A stretch of 60,110 nt of DNA from Ruminococcus sp. (GCA_021200415.1 JAJQGO010000027.1:1-60110); one strand, 5' to 3'; counted from the first letter of the stretch, positions 45,208 through 55,814 are shown. Made by a program: numbers and translations. Notes: a model not told the origin generated them from the sequence alone.

Positions 45208-46563
45208 ATGGGCAGATTATTCGGAACAGACGGTGCAAGAGGAGTAGCAATAACCGAGCTTACCTGTGAGCTTGCAATGCAGATAGGCAGAGCAGCTGCT
45301 CTGGTGCTGACAAAAAAGGTCAGCCACAAGCCGAAAATACTTATCGGCAAGGATACAAGAATTTCATCGGATATACTGGAGGCTGCGCTCTGTGCGGGAA
45401 TATGCTCCGTCGGTGCGGATGCGGTAATACTCGGAGTTGTGCCGACTCCTGCCGTGGCTTTCCTTGTAACGGACAAAAATGCCGATGCAGGCGTTATGAT
45501 TTCCGCCTCCCATAACAGCGTGGAGTTCAACGGAATCAAGCTTTTCGCCTCCACGGGATATAAGCTCAGCGATGAAATTGAGGAGGAAATAGAGAGACTT
45601 ATTCTTGATGCTCCCGATGAAATAACGCTCTCGTCACATACCTCCGTGGGACGTATAACACACTGCGATACGGCAATACGCGATTACATAGATCATATAA
45701 AATCAACCGTTTCAACCGATCTCAGCGGAATGAAAATTGCTCTTGACTGCGCTAACGGCAGCTCATCCTCAACAGCCGAACAGCTTTTTTCCGAAATGGG
45801 AGCGGAGGTTCTTCTCTTAAGCTGTGAGCCTGACGGAACAAACATCAACAAGAACTGTGGCTCGACGCACATGGAAAATCTTATGGGATTTGTTGTTGAA
45901 AACAGCTGTGACTGCGGTCTTGCCTTTGACGGTGATGCTGACAGGTGTCTTGCGGTTGACGAAAACGGCGAGCTTATTGACGGCGATAAGCTTATAGCTA
46001 TCTGCGCAAAGGCATACAAGGAGCAGGGCAGACTCAAAAATAATGCAGCCGTGGTTACAGTTATGACGAATCTCGGATTCAGATACTTTGCAAAGGATAA
46101 CGGCATTGAAACTGTTACCGCAAATGTAGGCGACCGCTATGTTTTGGAGAAGATGCTTGACGGCGGATATAACATCGGCGGCGAGCAGAGCGGTCATATT
46201 ATCTTCCTTGACGACGCTACGACAGGCGACGGTCAGCTTTCGGGAGCTAAGGTTCTGGAGATTCTCAAGCGTTCGGGCATGAAAATGAGTGAGCTTGCGG
46301 ATATTATGCATAAATTTCCGCAGGTTATGATAAACGTCCGTATTACTCCCAGAGATAAAGAGGTATGGAAGAACGATGCCGCAATTACCGGAATTATCGA
46401 AAAATATGAAGCCGAGCTTGGCGAATCGGGAAGAATTCTCGTGCGTGAAAGCGGAACTGAGCCTCTTATCCGTGTTATGATAGAGGGCAGGGATTTCAGC
46501 GAAATAAACGCTATGGCAATTGAAATCGCGGACGTAATCAAGGCGCATTCGGGAAGAAGATAA
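45208..46563 (+). CDS. glmM: Phosphoglucosamine mutase
   Basis: GlmM turns glucosamine-6-phosphate into the 1-phosphate for peptidoglycan and teichoic acid precursors. The phosphoserine is Ser101 in ISASHNS; the family usually has Pro where Ser104 is. The magnesium loop is AFDGDADRCLAV and the phosphate-binding end is VRESGTEPLIRVMIEG. The length is 451 residues. The ATG follows AAAGGAG. It is separated from ruvB by the 36-base hairpin. Confidence 0.95.
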   Translation: MGRLFGTDGARGVAITELTCELAMQIGRAAALVLTKKVSHKPKILIGKDTRISSDILEAALCAGICSVGADAVILGVVPTPAVAFLVTDKNADAGVMISASHNSVEFNGIKLFASTGYKLSDEIEEEIERLILDAPDEITLSSHTSVGRITHCDTAIRDYIDHIKSTVSTDLSGMKIALDCANGSSSSTAEQLFSEMGAEVLLLSCEPDGTNINKNCGSTHMENLMGFVVENSCDCGLAFDGDADRCLAVDENGELIDGDKLIAICAKAYKEQGRLKNNAAVVTVMTNLGFRYFAKDNGIETVTANVGDRYVLEKMLDGGYNIGGEQSGHIIFLDDATTGDGQLSGAKVLEILKRSGMKMSELADIMHKFPQVMINVRITPRDKEVWKNDAAITGIIEKYEAELGESGRILVRESGTEPLIRVMIEGRDFSEINAMAIEIADVIKAHSGRR

Positions 46564-46592
46564 GGCGGAAAATTCCGCTAAGGAGAATTGAT

Positions 46593-47462
46593 TTGAGAAC
46601 AGCACATAATTGGAAAGATTACATTATAATAGATACCTCGGAGGGAGAAAAGCTTGAAAGATGGGGCGAAATCAGCCTTGTACGCCCCGATCCGCAGATA
46701 ATCTGGAAAACCGAGAAAAAATCGCCTCTCTGGGAAACAGCGGACGGTCATTATCATCGCTCTGCACAGGGCGGCGGTCAGTGGGAATTCCGCAGACGTA
46801 TTCCTGAAGCATGGACTATCGGCTACCGCAGCTTAAAATTCAACATACGTCCCACAGGCTTCAAGCATACGGGGCTTTTCCCCGAACAGGCTGTAAACTG
46901 GGATTTCATGTCCGAAAAAATCAGAAGCGCGGGACGTGAAATAAACGTCCTTAACCTCTTTGCCTACACAGGCGGAGCAACTCTTGCCTGCGCCGAAGCA
47001 GGAGCATCGGTGTGCCATGTTGACGCCTCAAAGGGCATGGTGCAGTGGGCGAGGGATAACGCCGCCTTATCGGGACTTTCCGATAAGCCTGTACGCTGGA
47101 TTGTGGACGACTGCGAGAAATTCATCGCACGTGAAATACGCCGCGGCAGAAGCTACGATGCGGTAATAATGGATCCGCCAAGCTACGGAAGAGGTCCGGG
47201 CGGCGAAATCTGGAAGCTGGAAAACAACGTATACGATCTCGTGAAGCTCTGCTCGGGCGTTCTCTCGGAAAAGCCCCTTTTCTTCCTGATAAACAGCTAT
47301 ACAACGGGGCTTTCACCGTCTGTTATGGGATATATTTTAGGCTCTGTGCTGACGGAAAAATTCGGCGGCAGCGTGAGCTTCGATGAAATCGGGCTGCCGG
47401 TAAAATCAACAGGAATGACGCTTCCCTGCGGCTCAACCGCAATTTGGGAGGGTACTCTTTAA
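46593..47462 (+). CDS. Class I SAM-dependent RNA methyltransferase (RlmI/RlmK-like)
   Basis: A predicted cytosine- or guanine-modifying rRNA methyltransferase of the RlmI family. The SAM-binding motif is [20 protein letters not shown], followed by the acidic strand end HVDASKGMV and motif [12 protein letters not shown]. The protein lacks the N-terminal PUA domain of full RlmI, so the exact target is open. The TTG start is backed by AAGGAG seven bases upstream. It has 289 residues and lies between glmM and the ECF ATPase genes, with 10 bases to the latter. Confidence 0.85.
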   Translation: MRTAHNWKDYIIIDTSEGEKLERWGEISLVRPDPQIIWKTEKKSPLWETADGHYHRSAQGGGQWEFRRRIPEAWTIGYRSLKFNIRPTGFKHTGLFPEQAVNWDFMSEKIRSAGREINVLNLFAYTGGATLACAEAGASVCHVDASKGMVQWARDNAALSGLSDKPVRWIVDDCEKFIAREIRRGRSYDAVIMDPPSYGRGPGGEIWKLENNVYDLVKLCSGVLSEKPLFFLINSYTTGLSPSVMGYILGSVLTEKFGGSVSFDEIGLPVKSTGMTLPCGSTAIWEGTL

Positions 47463-47472
47463 GGAAATAACT

Positions 47473-48327
47473 ATGGAAAATATCATTGAAACCGAATCCC
47501 TCCGCTTTTCCTACGGGAGCGAGGACGAAAAATCCGAGCCTGCGGAGGTTCTCAGGGGAATCAATCTGAAAATAAAGCCCGGCGAATTTGTTGCCGTTCT
47601 GGGACATAACGGTTCGGGAAAATCAACTCTTGCAAAGCACATGAACGGAATTCTCCTGCCCGTTTCCGGCAAGGTATGGGTGGACGGAATAGATACTGCC
47701 GACGAATCAAGACTGTTCGAGCTGAGGCAGCGCGCAGGCATGGTATTTCAGAATCCCGACAATCAGATAGTATCCTCCATTGTTGAGGAGGACGTTGCCT
47801 TTGCTCTGGAAAATCTGGGCGTACCGTATGAGGAAATGCGCAGACGTGTTGATGACGCGCTGAAGGCTGTGAATATGTATGATTACCGTTTTCATTCGCC
47901 GAGTCAGCTCTCAGGAGGTCAGAAGCAGCGTGTCGCAATTGCGGGAATTATCGCCATGCGTCCGAAATGTATTATTTTGGACGAGCCGACGGCAATGCTC
48001 GACCCACAGGGCAGAAAGGAAGTCATGGGGACTATCGGGCGTATGAACAGGGAATACGGAATCACAATCGTCCTCATAACCCACTATATGGATGAGGCTG
48101 CCCAATGCGGACGCGTCGTTGTCATGGATAAGGGAGAAATTATTCTGGACGACGTGCCGAAAAAGGTGTTTTCGCAGGTGGAGCTGCTGAAAGGAATCGG
48201 ATTGGACGTTCCGCAAGTGACGGAGCTTGCATGGGAGTTGAGAAAGGCGGGATATGACATTTCGCCGGAAATAATCACCGAGGAGGAATGCACCGCCGCA
48301 ATTCTGAATCTGTTCGATAAAAACTAA
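47473..48327 (+). CDS. ecfA1: ECF transporter ATPase A1
   Basis: One of the two ATPases of the energising module of energy-coupling-factor vitamin or metal transporters. Walker A is [16 protein letters not shown], signature [13 protein letters not shown], Walker [13 protein letters not shown], and the H-loop lies in [10 protein letters not shown]. The length is 284 residues. It is followed by EcfA2 and EcfT with short gaps (15 bases, then a 7-base overlap), the group II arrangement that serves many S components encoded elsewhere. Confidence 0.94.
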   Translation: MENIIETESLRFSYGSEDEKSEPAEVLRGINLKIKPGEFVAVLGHNGSGKSTLAKHMNGILLPVSGKVWVDGIDTADESRLFELRQRAGMVFQNPDNQIVSSIVEEDVAFALENLGVPYEEMRRRVDDALKAVNMYDYRFHSPSQLSGGQKQRVAIAGIIAMRPKCIILDEPTAMLDPQGRKEVMGTIGRMNREYGITIVLITHYMDEAAQCGRVVVMDKGEIILDDVPKKVFSQVELLKGIGLDVPQVTELAWELRKAGYDISPEIITEEECTAAILNLFDKN

Positions 48328-48342
48328 TAAGGAGCGATAGCT

Positions 48343-49212
48343 TTGGCAATTCTCAAAACCGAAGAGCTGACATACGTCTACAGCGAGGGCACACCCTTTC
48401 AGAAAACGGCAGTAGATCATGTAAGCCTTGAAATTGAAGAGGGAGAAATGGTTGGGGTCATGGGTCATACAGGCTCGGGAAAATCAACTCTTATTCAGCA
48501 TTTCAACGGTCTGCTCAGACCGACGTCGGGCAGGATTTTCCTTGACGGCAGGGATATATGGGAAAATAAGGACAAGATACGTGACGTCAGATTCAAGGTG
48601 GGGCTTGTTTTTCAGTATCCCGAATATCAGATTTTCGAGGAAACCGTTTTCAAGGATATTGCCTTCGGGCCGAAGAATATGGGCCTTGACGAGGGCGAAA
48701 TCAAGCGCAGAGTTTATGAAACCGCCCACGACATCGGTATTGCCGAGGAGCTTCTGGAGCGTTCGCCCTTTGACCTTTCCGGCGGACAGAAGCGGCGTGT
48801 GGCAATTGCGGGAGTTATGGCAATGGAGCCGAGAGTTCTCATACTTGACGAGCCGACGGCAGGTCTTGATCCGGCAGGACGCGATAAGATTCTGGAGCTT
48901 ATAAAAAATTATCATAAGCGAACGAAAAATACGATCCTCATAGTTTCCCACAGCATGGAGGATATTGCCAAATTTGCCGACAAGATTCTTGTTATGAACA
49001 AGGCGAAGCTGTTCTGCTATGACGAAACGGTCAGGGTGTTCAGCCGAGCCGATGAAATAGAAAAAATCGGTCTGGACGTTCCGCAGGTGACAAAGGTTTT
49101 CGGCAATCTCAAAAGAGCCGGACTTGACTTCGGGAGGGAGGTCTACACTGTGGACTACGCAAAGAAGCTTCTCATGGAGGAGCTTGCGAAAAGGAGGAAC
49201 GATAATTGCTGA
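48343..49212 (+). CDS. ecfA2: ECF transporter ATPase A2
   Basis: Second ECF ATPase. Walker A is GHTGSGKSTLIQHFNG, signature LSGGQKRRVAIAG, Walker B LILDEPTAGLDP, and the Q-loop contains VFQYPEYQIFEETV, a feature of EcfA2. The start is TTG at 48343, with AAGGAG nine bases upstream. The length is 289 residues. It overlaps ecfT by seven bases, so the ATPase and T subunit should be made together. Confidence 0.94.
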   Translation: MAILKTEELTYVYSEGTPFQKTAVDHVSLEIEEGEMVGVMGHTGSGKSTLIQHFNGLLRPTSGRIFLDGRDIWENKDKIRDVRFKVGLVFQYPEYQIFEETVFKDIAFGPKNMGLDEGEIKRRVYETAHDIGIAEELLERSPFDLSGGQKRRVAIAGVMAMEPRVLILDEPTAGLDPAGRDKILELIKNYHKRTKNTILIVSHSMEDIAKFADKILVMNKAKLFCYDETVRVFSRADEIEKIGLDVPQVTKVFGNLKRAGLDFGREVYTVDYAKKLLMEELAKRRNDNC

Positions 49213-50009
49213 AGGATATAACTATCGGTCAGTTCTTTCCGGGGGAAAGCGTTATACACCGCCTCGATCCGAGATTTAAAATAATTTTTACACTGCTGTT
49301 CATAATCATGCTATTTACCGGGGATTCCGTCTGGTGTCTGGCACTGGGCGCAGTGTATACGGTTATGGCGATAGCTCTTTCACGGATTCCATTTAAAATG
49401 TTCGCGAAGAGCACTAAGCCACTCATGCCCTTTCTGGTTATTACAGCTTTGCTGAATCTGCTTTTCGTCAGGACAGGGGATACGCTTTTCCATTGGCACT
49501 TCATCAAAATAACAACTGAGGGACTCAACATAAGTGTGTTCATGATAATACGCATTGTGCTTCTCGTTGCGGGAAGCTCCCTCCTGACATATACAACGTC
49601 ACCTATTACGCTTACTGACGCAATCGAGCGTCTTTTGTCGCCTCTTAAAAAGCTGAGATTTCCGGTTCATGAGCTTGCAATGATGATGTCTATTGCCCTG
49701 AGGTTCATACCGACTCTCATTGAGGAAACAGATAAGATAATGTCGGCGCAGAAGGCGCGCGGAGCTGAGCTTGACAGCGGAACTATCGTCGCGCGCGCGA
49801 AGAATCTTGTATCAATCATGATACCGCTTTTTATTTCGGCATTCAGACGTGCGGACGAGCTTGCAACAGCAATGGAATGCCGCTGCTATAACGGAGGCTC
49901 GGGCAGAACAAAGCTCAGGCAGATGAAATCCTCATCAATGGATTATATTGCCCTTGGAGTAACCGTCCTGTTTCTGGCAGCAGTAATTGCTCTTCCGCAT
50001 ATTATTTAA
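49206..50009 (+). CDS. ecfT: ECF transporter transmembrane subunit T
   Basis: EcfT links the ATPases to the substrate-binding S component. It has 267 residues, about six spans, and the coupling-helix motifs AQKARGAEL and ECRCYNGGSGRTK (the family Ala-Arg-Gly pair; the second is diverged). The TTG start at 49206 follows AAAGGAGG. No S component is adjacent. Confidence 0.93.
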   Translation: MLKDITIGQFFPGESVIHRLDPRFKIIFTLLFIIMLFTGDSVWCLALGAVYTVMAIALSRIPFKMFAKSTKPLMPFLVITALLNLLFVRTGDTLFHWHFIKITTEGLNISVFMIIRIVLLVAGSSLLTYTTSPITLTDAIERLLSPLKKLRFPVHELAMMMSIALRFIPTLIEETDKIMSAQKARGAELDSGTIVARAKNLVSIMIPLFISAFRRADELATAMECRCYNGGSGRTKLRQMKSSSMDYIALGVTVLFLAAVIALPHII

Positions 50010-50055
50010 AAAATGCCGCGAGGGGGTCAGGCAGCGGCGGAACGGAGATAAAAAA

Positions 50056-52929
50056 ATGGATACGCAAAACAGTACAGCAGAAAAAATAAACAAGCCAAAG
50101 GGAAAAACTCTCAGGAAAAGCCGCATCTATGAAATATTTATCGGCAAGGGAGTTCTCTGTTTCCTCATATCCTTTCTCATACCGGCAGTCATTATGACGC
50201 TTGCCTTCAGAAGTGAGGAGATACATCCCTTCGGCGATAATCAGATGCTTGTGGTTGACCTGTGGCATCAATATTATCCCTTTTTCAGAGTTGTCAGGGA
50301 AAAGCTTCTGACAGGCGGCTCCTTTCTGTATTCCTGGCAGAACGGCATGGGTACGAACTTCCTGTCGCTTATTTCCTACTATGCGGCAAGTCCTCTCAAC
50401 TGGCTGTCCGTATTTTTCAGCGAGGAACACGTCCGTGACGCTCTGACCTTTATTCTCATAGCAAAAATCGGATTCAGCGGAGCTTTTTTCAGCTGCTTCC
50501 TCAGATATACATTCAGGCGAAAAGACTTTTCCATCTGCATTTTCTCAACGATGTTTGCCCTTTGCAGCTATATGCTCGGCTACTACTGGAACGTCATGTG
50601 GTTTGATACCATTGCGCTGTTCCCACTGGTAATGATGGGAGTTGTGGCAATTGCCCGTGAGAAGAAGTGGATGACGTTCACCTTTTCTCTTGCGCTTTCC
50701 CTTATAGCGAACTACTATATCGGCTATTTCACCTGCATATTCACAATCTTTATGTTTGCGGCTGCAATGCTCCTCTGCACGAAGGGAGTCAAGGACTTTT
50801 TCCATAAGCTGTGGATTATGATACGCTCCTCCGTGCTTGGAATCGCTCTCGGCGGATTTATACTGCTCCCCGCATATTACGGACTTCAGCTCACCCACAG
50901 TGCAAACAACGTCTTCCCCTCGGAAATGTCACTGTACGAAAGCTGGATTGATATTTTCTCGAATATGCTTTCCTACAGCGAGCCTGCAACGAAGGAGGGT
51001 CTGCCGAATTTCGCCTGCGGAATGCTTGCAATCGTGCTTTTCGGCGTGTTCCTTTTCTCGTCCGGAATCAAAATACGTGAAAAAATCTCCGCACTCGTCA
51101 TGCTTGCGGTAATTGCCGTAAGCTGCAACATAAATATTCTCAACTACATATGGCACGGATTCCACTTCACCAACATGATACCCTACAGATTCGCCTTCAT
51201 CTTCTCATTTGTTCTTGTGGCGGCGGCGTTCAGGGCATATGACGTCATTCTGACGAACGGGCTGAAGATATATCAGATAATACTCATGTTCGCCTTTCCG
51301 TGGGTGGTATTCTACCTTAAATATATGTCAGTCAGCGCTGACGAGGAGGCAACATTCTCGTTAAGTGACGAAACAATAAAAAATTCTCTGATTATTTCGG
51401 CTGTATTTATTTTCATTTTCCTGGCAATCAGGATATTCCCGTTTAATGATGTGAAAAAAAGAAACTCCGTCATGAGCGTCTGCATCGGAGCTGCCGTTGT
51501 CTGCGAATGCTACAGCAACGCTTTAATCGGCGTGCAGACGGTAGGTCATTCAAGCTACAGCAGCTACCCCACGAAATATGAGGACGTAAGCAATATGCTT
51601 GCCCTTGCCGAAGCAAATGAGGAATCAGCCTTCTATCGCACGGAAATGATGAAAACATGGACTCTCAATGACAGCGCGCTTTACGGCTACTACGGAATTT
51701 CTCAATTCTCGTCGGCAGCAAACGAATCCGTTACAAGATTCCTGAAAAAGCTGGGACTGTATGCCTCCGAAGCGGGAAACCGCTATTACTACAGACTTTC
51801 AACGCCTATTGTCAACTCAATGCTCGGACTGAAATATCTTATCTCCAGAGAGGGCGAATACAACGGCGAGGAAATGGCACTCAGCTATGTGGGAAATTCG
51901 GATCAGGTATACCTCTATGAAAACAACTATCCTCTTTCCCTTGGATATATGGTAGACAGCAAAGTTCTTGAGCTTGAAAATAAAGGGTATCTCAATCCGT
52001 TTGAGTTCCAGAACGAGCTTGTGGAATACTGCACGGGAATCGAAGAACCGTGCTTTACGGCGCAGCCTGTTGCTCTTGCCTCCTATAACGGCGTGACTAT
52101 TACGAAAAACAGCTATGGTTCGTATTCGTTTACAAAGAATGAGGATTCAACCTCAGGCTGCACTGCAACCTACACATATGACGGCATTGACGGATACTAC
52201 CTCTATGGCTATCTTACAAACGGCGGCTTGAATACCGCAAGCGTAAAGAGTATGAACCGCACCGTTGACAGCAGTGTTGATGTTTCTGACTATCCGATTG
52301 TTTTCCCAATGGGCAATGCGCAGTCGGGCAGCACCTCAGAGGTTGAGCTGAAATTCAGTGACGATTCACAGACAGGCTCGTTTAAGCTCATGGTCTACGC
52401 TCTCAGTCAGTCCGTATTTGAACAGGTTTACGAGGAGCTTGCAGATGAGCAGCTGAATATAACGAAGTTCTCGGATACGGAAATCGAGGGCACTATAACT
52501 GCGGAAAAGGATGGAGTTATGTTCCTTTCCATTCCCTATGAGGAGGGCTGGAGCGTATATGTTGACGGCGAAGAGGTTGATACGGTTGAGGTAATGTTCG
52601 CAATGCTGGGAGCTAATGTTTCCGCGGGAACTCACAGCATCAGAATTGTTTACGTTCCGGAGGGCTTCACGGAGGGTACTGCCGCAACGGCAGCCGCAGC
52701 GGTTATATGCGTTGTGATAATAGTATTTGACTGCAAACGCCGCAAAAAGAAAAAGGCACAGCTGCCGGAGGGTGCTGACGATACAGATGACGGCGAGCAG
52801 ACAGACGATGAAAATACGGCGGAGGAATCTGCCGGGGTGTCGGCTGAGGAGGAACAAACGCCGCAGGAGGAGCTGAAGCTCCCTCCGCCCGAACCCGAAA
52901 GCAGTGAGGACGAAAATGAGGAATCTTAA
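50056..52929 (+). CDS. YfhO-family polytopic membrane protein (paralogue 2)
   Basis: A second large YfhO protein with the plan of the one at 9301: basic N-terminus, many spans in the first half, an extracytoplasmic domain, a last span, and a charged tail. Here the tail is acidic (Asp/Glu/Pro-rich) after a KRRKKKK stretch, unlike the basic tail of the first copy. The shared block VMFLSIPYEEGWSVYVDGEEV supports common ancestry. The length is 957 residues. The ATG at 50056 has a GGAG; the ORF extension before it overlaps ecfT and is rejected. It overlaps truA by 14 bases. The sugar and acceptor are unknown. Confidence 0.85.
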   Translation: MDTQNSTAEKINKPKGKTLRKSRIYEIFIGKGVLCFLISFLIPAVIMTLAFRSEEIHPFGDNQMLVVDLWHQYYPFFRVVREKLLTGGSFLYSWQNGMGTNFLSLISYYAASPLNWLSVFFSEEHVRDALTFILIAKIGFSGAFFSCFLRYTFRRKDFSICIFSTMFALCSYMLGYYWNVMWFDTIALFPLVMMGVVAIAREKKWMTFTFSLALSLIANYYIGYFTCIFTIFMFAAAMLLCTKGVKDFFHKLWIMIRSSVLGIALGGFILLPAYYGLQLTHSANNVFPSEMSLYESWIDIFSNMLSYSEPATKEGLPNFACGMLAIVLFGVFLFSSGIKIREKISALVMLAVIAVSCNINILNYIWHGFHFTNMIPYRFAFIFSFVLVAAAFRAYDVILTNGLKIYQIILMFAFPWVVFYLKYMSVSADEEATFSLSDETIKNSLIISAVFIFIFLAIRIFPFNDVKKRNSVMSVCIGAAVVCECYSNALIGVQTVGHSSYSSYPTKYEDVSNMLALAEANEESAFYRTEMMKTWTLNDSALYGYYGISQFSSAANESVTRFLKKLGLYASEAGNRYYYRLSTPIVNSMLGLKYLISREGEYNGEEMALSYVGNSDQVYLYENNYPLSLGYMVDSKVLELENKGYLNPFEFQNELVEYCTGIEEPCFTAQPVALASYNGVTITKNSYGSYSFTKNEDSTSGCTATYTYDGIDGYYLYGYLTNGGLNTASVKSMNRTVDSSVDVSDYPIVFPMGNAQSGSTSEVELKFSDDSQTGSFKLMVYALSQSVFEQVYEELADEQLNITKFSDTEIEGTITAEKDGVMFLSIPYEEGWSVYVDGEEVDTVEVMFAMLGANVSAGTHSIRIVYVPEGFTEGTAATAAAAVICVVIIVFDCKRRKKKKAQLPEGADDTDDGEQTDDENTAEESAGVSAEEEQTPQEELKLPPPEPESSEDENEES

Positions 52930-53689
52930 AGTAATGATTGCCTATCGGGGCACGAAATATCATGGCTTTCAGCGGCAGAGCAACGCCGTTACCGTACAGG
53001 AAACGCTTGAAAAGCATTTGTCAAAGGTTCTGAACGAGCCGATTTCGATTACAGGCTGTTCAAGGACGGATACGGGCGTCCATGCAAATCAGTTCTGCTT
53101 CAACGTCAAAACAAACAGCGTTATACCGTGCAGAAATTTTGTCAGGGGCGTAAACGGCGAGCTGCCCGATGATATATCAATACTCAGCTGTGAGGAGGCT
53201 TCTCCGGAATTTCATGCACGCTTTGACTGCAAGGGGAAGGAGTACATATATAAAATCCATTGCAGCGAATCGAAAAATCCCTTTGCTTCGGATCTCATGC
53301 TTCATTATCGGCGTCCCTTTAATGAAGACGCAGTGAGAGAAGCAGCAAAGCATTTTGTGGGAACTCATGATTTTTCATCGTTTTGTGCTGATTGTACAAA
53401 TGTTTCAACTACTGTAAGAACTATATATTCGTTTGATATAGAAAAATATGGAGATGCTGTGATAATGCTTGTAAAAGGTGACGGTTTTTTGTATAATATG
53501 ATTAGGATAATGGTCGGTACACTTCTTGATGTAAACGAGAATAGATTTTCCGCAGATGATATTCCTGATATTATCCGCGCGCGTGACCGCCTGAAGGCGG
53601 GAAGAACCGCTATGGCTCACGGACTTTATCTTAACAGAGTCTTTTACAGGGAGGATGAGATAGGAGGAACAAAAATTGCCGATGTATGA
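52916..53689 (+). CDS. truA: tRNA pseudouridine synthase A
   Basis: TruA makes pseudouridine at positions 38-40 of tRNAs. The catalytic Asp lies in GCSRTDTGVHANQF; other blocks are IAYRGTKYHGFQRQ and FLYNMIRIMVGTLLDV. The length is 257 residues. The ATG at 52916 has GAGG just upstream; a GTG at 52904 would also be in frame. The start is inside the YfhO gene end, so the two are translationally coupled. Confidence 0.95.
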   Translation: MRNLKVMIAYRGTKYHGFQRQSNAVTVQETLEKHLSKVLNEPISITGCSRTDTGVHANQFCFNVKTNSVIPCRNFVRGVNGELPDDISILSCEEASPEFHARFDCKGKEYIYKIHCSESKNPFASDLMLHYRRPFNEDAVREAAKHFVGTHDFSSFCADCTNVSTTVRTIYSFDIEKYGDAVIMLVKGDGFLYNMIRIMVGTLLDVNENRFSADDIPDIIRARDRLKAGRTAMAHGLYLNRVFYREDEIGGTKIADV

Positions 53690-54839
53690 TGCCGACGATA
53701 TTGTCGAGCTGAAAAATAGAAAAAAACGCCGCAAACGACGCAGAAAATTTCTGATCTTCCTGCTGATTGCCGCAGTTGTCGCCGGACTCTATTATTACAG
53801 GGATTCATGGCTGCCAAAGCTGCGTGGAATAGGCAAGCAGTATCAGATAATCAAAAATGACGGCGAGCTTGCGGAGGAAAATTTCCCCATTGAAATAAAC
53901 GGCGGAGCAGAATATCAGCTGCGATACAGCGAGGATACTGTTTTCCTGCTGTGCGACGCCTATATCTACTACTACAACACCGACGGCGGCCTGCTGAAAA
54001 AACGGCAGCACGCCTACTCGAATCCTGTCCTTAACGTGTCAAACGGCCGTGCCCTCATTTACGAAAGCGGCGGAGATGAGCTTACTGTTGAGGACGAGGA
54101 TGAAATCATCTACTCAAAAACCTACGACAACAACATCATGTTCGCGCGGCTAAGCTCGGAGGGATTTATGGCTGTAGTTACAAGTGCCGAGAATTACGCC
54201 TGCAGGCTCTGCGTGTATAACGATGACGGTGATATTATTTACGAGCGCAACTGCGTTGAGCGTATATGCGACCTGAGCTTCACCGATGAAAGCGAAGGCT
54301 GTGTACTGTGCTATATCGGAGCGAAAAACGGCTCAATAATTACAAATGTCCAGAAGGTCAGCTTCAACTCGAAGGATGAAAAATGGACATCACCTGATAT
54401 TGAAGCCTTGGGACTTGACGTTTACGGCTGCGGTGACGGAGCTTTTCTCGTTGGCTATACGGCTTGCGCCTATCTCGATTCAAGCGGAGAAATCTGCACC
54501 TATTACGAGTATGACGGAGATTACGCGGGCAGCAGCAGTCAGGGCGGAAATGCCGCCATTATCATAAATGACGACGACAGGCGAAAATATACTCTTGCTC
54601 TTCTTCAGAGCGACGGTTCAATTGTAACTGTGGATTTTGACAGCGCTCTTGAATATGTGACAATCAAAGACGGCCTTGCATATGTTCTGTGCAAGGAGGA
54701 AATAAACGCATACGATTTCAGCGGCTCACTTCGTTCTACCGCGGAAATCGCCGATTCCTACTACGAGTTCAGACGAAGTGAGGATTACATATTCCTTATG
54801 GGATATGACAGAGTAGACAGAATCGATTACAGCAGCTAA
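53676..54839 (+). CDS. DUF5711-type membrane-anchored protein
   Basis: A basic cytoplasmic segment (KNRKKRRKRRRK) is followed by one span (FLIFLLIAAVVAGLYYY) and a long beta-rich extracytoplasmic domain of repeating strands with Asp/Gly turns, as in a beta-propeller. That matches the DUF5711 architecture of clostridia. The length is 387 residues. The TTG at 53676 is chosen because AGGAGG lies eight bases upstream; an ATG two codons later is too far from it. It overlaps truA by 14 bases and precedes a CvpA-like gene. Function unknown. Confidence 0.72.
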   Translation: MPMYDADDIVELKNRKKRRKRRRKFLIFLLIAAVVAGLYYYRDSWLPKLRGIGKQYQIIKNDGELAEENFPIEINGGAEYQLRYSEDTVFLLCDAYIYYYNTDGGLLKKRQHAYSNPVLNVSNGRALIYESGGDELTVEDEDEIIYSKTYDNNIMFARLSSEGFMAVVTSAENYACRLCVYNDDGDIIYERNCVERICDLSFTDESEGCVLCYIGAKNGSIITNVQKVSFNSKDEKWTSPDIEALGLDVYGCGDGAFLVGYTACAYLDSSGEICTYYEYDGDYAGSSSQGGNAAIIINDDDRRKYTLALLQSDGSIVTVDFDSALEYVTIKDGLAYVLCKEEINAYDFSGSLRSTAEIADSYYEFRRSEDYIFLMGYDRVDRIDYSS

Positions 54840-54868
54840 GGCAGGCTGCGCTACATGAAAGGAGAAAA

Positions 54869-55768
54869 ATGGAATCTCAGTTCTGGTGGTTTTTTGATGC
54901 AGCTGCAATATCCGTTCTGCTGATTTCAATATATTTATCCGGAAAAAGAGGCTTTTCCAAAACGATTTTTGTTATAATCGGTTATATTCTCAGCATAACG
55001 GCTGCTTCCGCGTTCAGCGGAGGAGCTGCGGATATTATTTACGATAAATTTGCCAAACAGCGATGTCAGACGCAGATTGAAGCTGCGCTGGCGGACGTAA
55101 GCATGACGCAGAAAACCAAATCCTTCATTGAGAATCTCGGCTACGGCGTAACCCTTGACGAGGAGCAGATAGGAGAAATTTTCAGCAGCGGCGGCAGCGT
55201 AAGCGAAAAGCTTTACGAGTACGTCAATTCAATTGAGGACAGAACAGTTGATACTGCCGAGGGCTTCAATGAAAATATTTCCGAAGGATTCGCGGATATT
55301 GCGGAAAGCGTCCTTTCCGAAAATATGCACAGCTACGTTTCCAATTGCGCCGCAAAGCTCATTGAAGATGATGCGGATGGATTCGGTGAGGCGCTGAGGC
55401 TTCTGCAAACGGGAGCTGATGATGAAGCTGCGGCTTACATTGAGGAAAATTACACCGCCGATGCAGTTCGGGACATAATAAAGGTTATTTGTTTTATAAT
55501 AATATTATTTGTCCTAACCTCCGCTGTCAGATTCATTTCCGTGAGAATCGGCAGGTCGGGGAAAATACATCCGTTGGGATATATTTCCGAACACGCTCTT
55601 GGCGGAGTCCTCGGAATAGCCGAGGGAATCATGATAATCTTCCTTGCCGCTGTGGCGGTGAGAATTATCGTTGTACTTGGGAATGACGAAATGATGCTCT
55701 TCAACAGCAAAGCGATTGATGAAACATTCCTTTTTAAGCATATATATAAATTGACAATGAAGCTCTGA
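54869..55768 (+). CDS. CvpA-family membrane protein
   Basis: CvpA-type proteins are small polytopic proteins affecting the envelope; the activity is not settled. The first spans are ISVLLISIYLSGKRGF and TIFVIIGYILSITAASAF, with a long hydrophilic segment between about 60 and 195 and two further spans (VICFIIILFVLTSAVRFI; GGVLGIAEGIMIIFLAAV). The last, with LGGVLGIAEG, is typical. The length is 299 residues. The ATG follows AAAGGAG. It lies between DUF5711 and the Clp ATPase. Confidence 0.82.
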   Translation: MESQFWWFFDAAAISVLLISIYLSGKRGFSKTIFVIIGYILSITAASAFSGGAADIIYDKFAKQRCQTQIEAALADVSMTQKTKSFIENLGYGVTLDEEQIGEIFSSGGSVSEKLYEYVNSIEDRTVDTAEGFNENISEGFADIAESVLSENMHSYVSNCAAKLIEDDADGFGEALRLLQTGADDEAAAYIEENYTADAVRDIIKVICFIIILFVLTSAVRFISVRIGRSGKIHPLGYISEHALGGVLGIAEGIMIIFLAAVAVRIIVVLGNDEMMLFNSKAIDETFLFKHIYKLTMKL

Positions 55769-55814
55769 CGAGCCGGACGCTTATGACGTCCTAAATAAGG
55801 AGGTAATCGAACAA

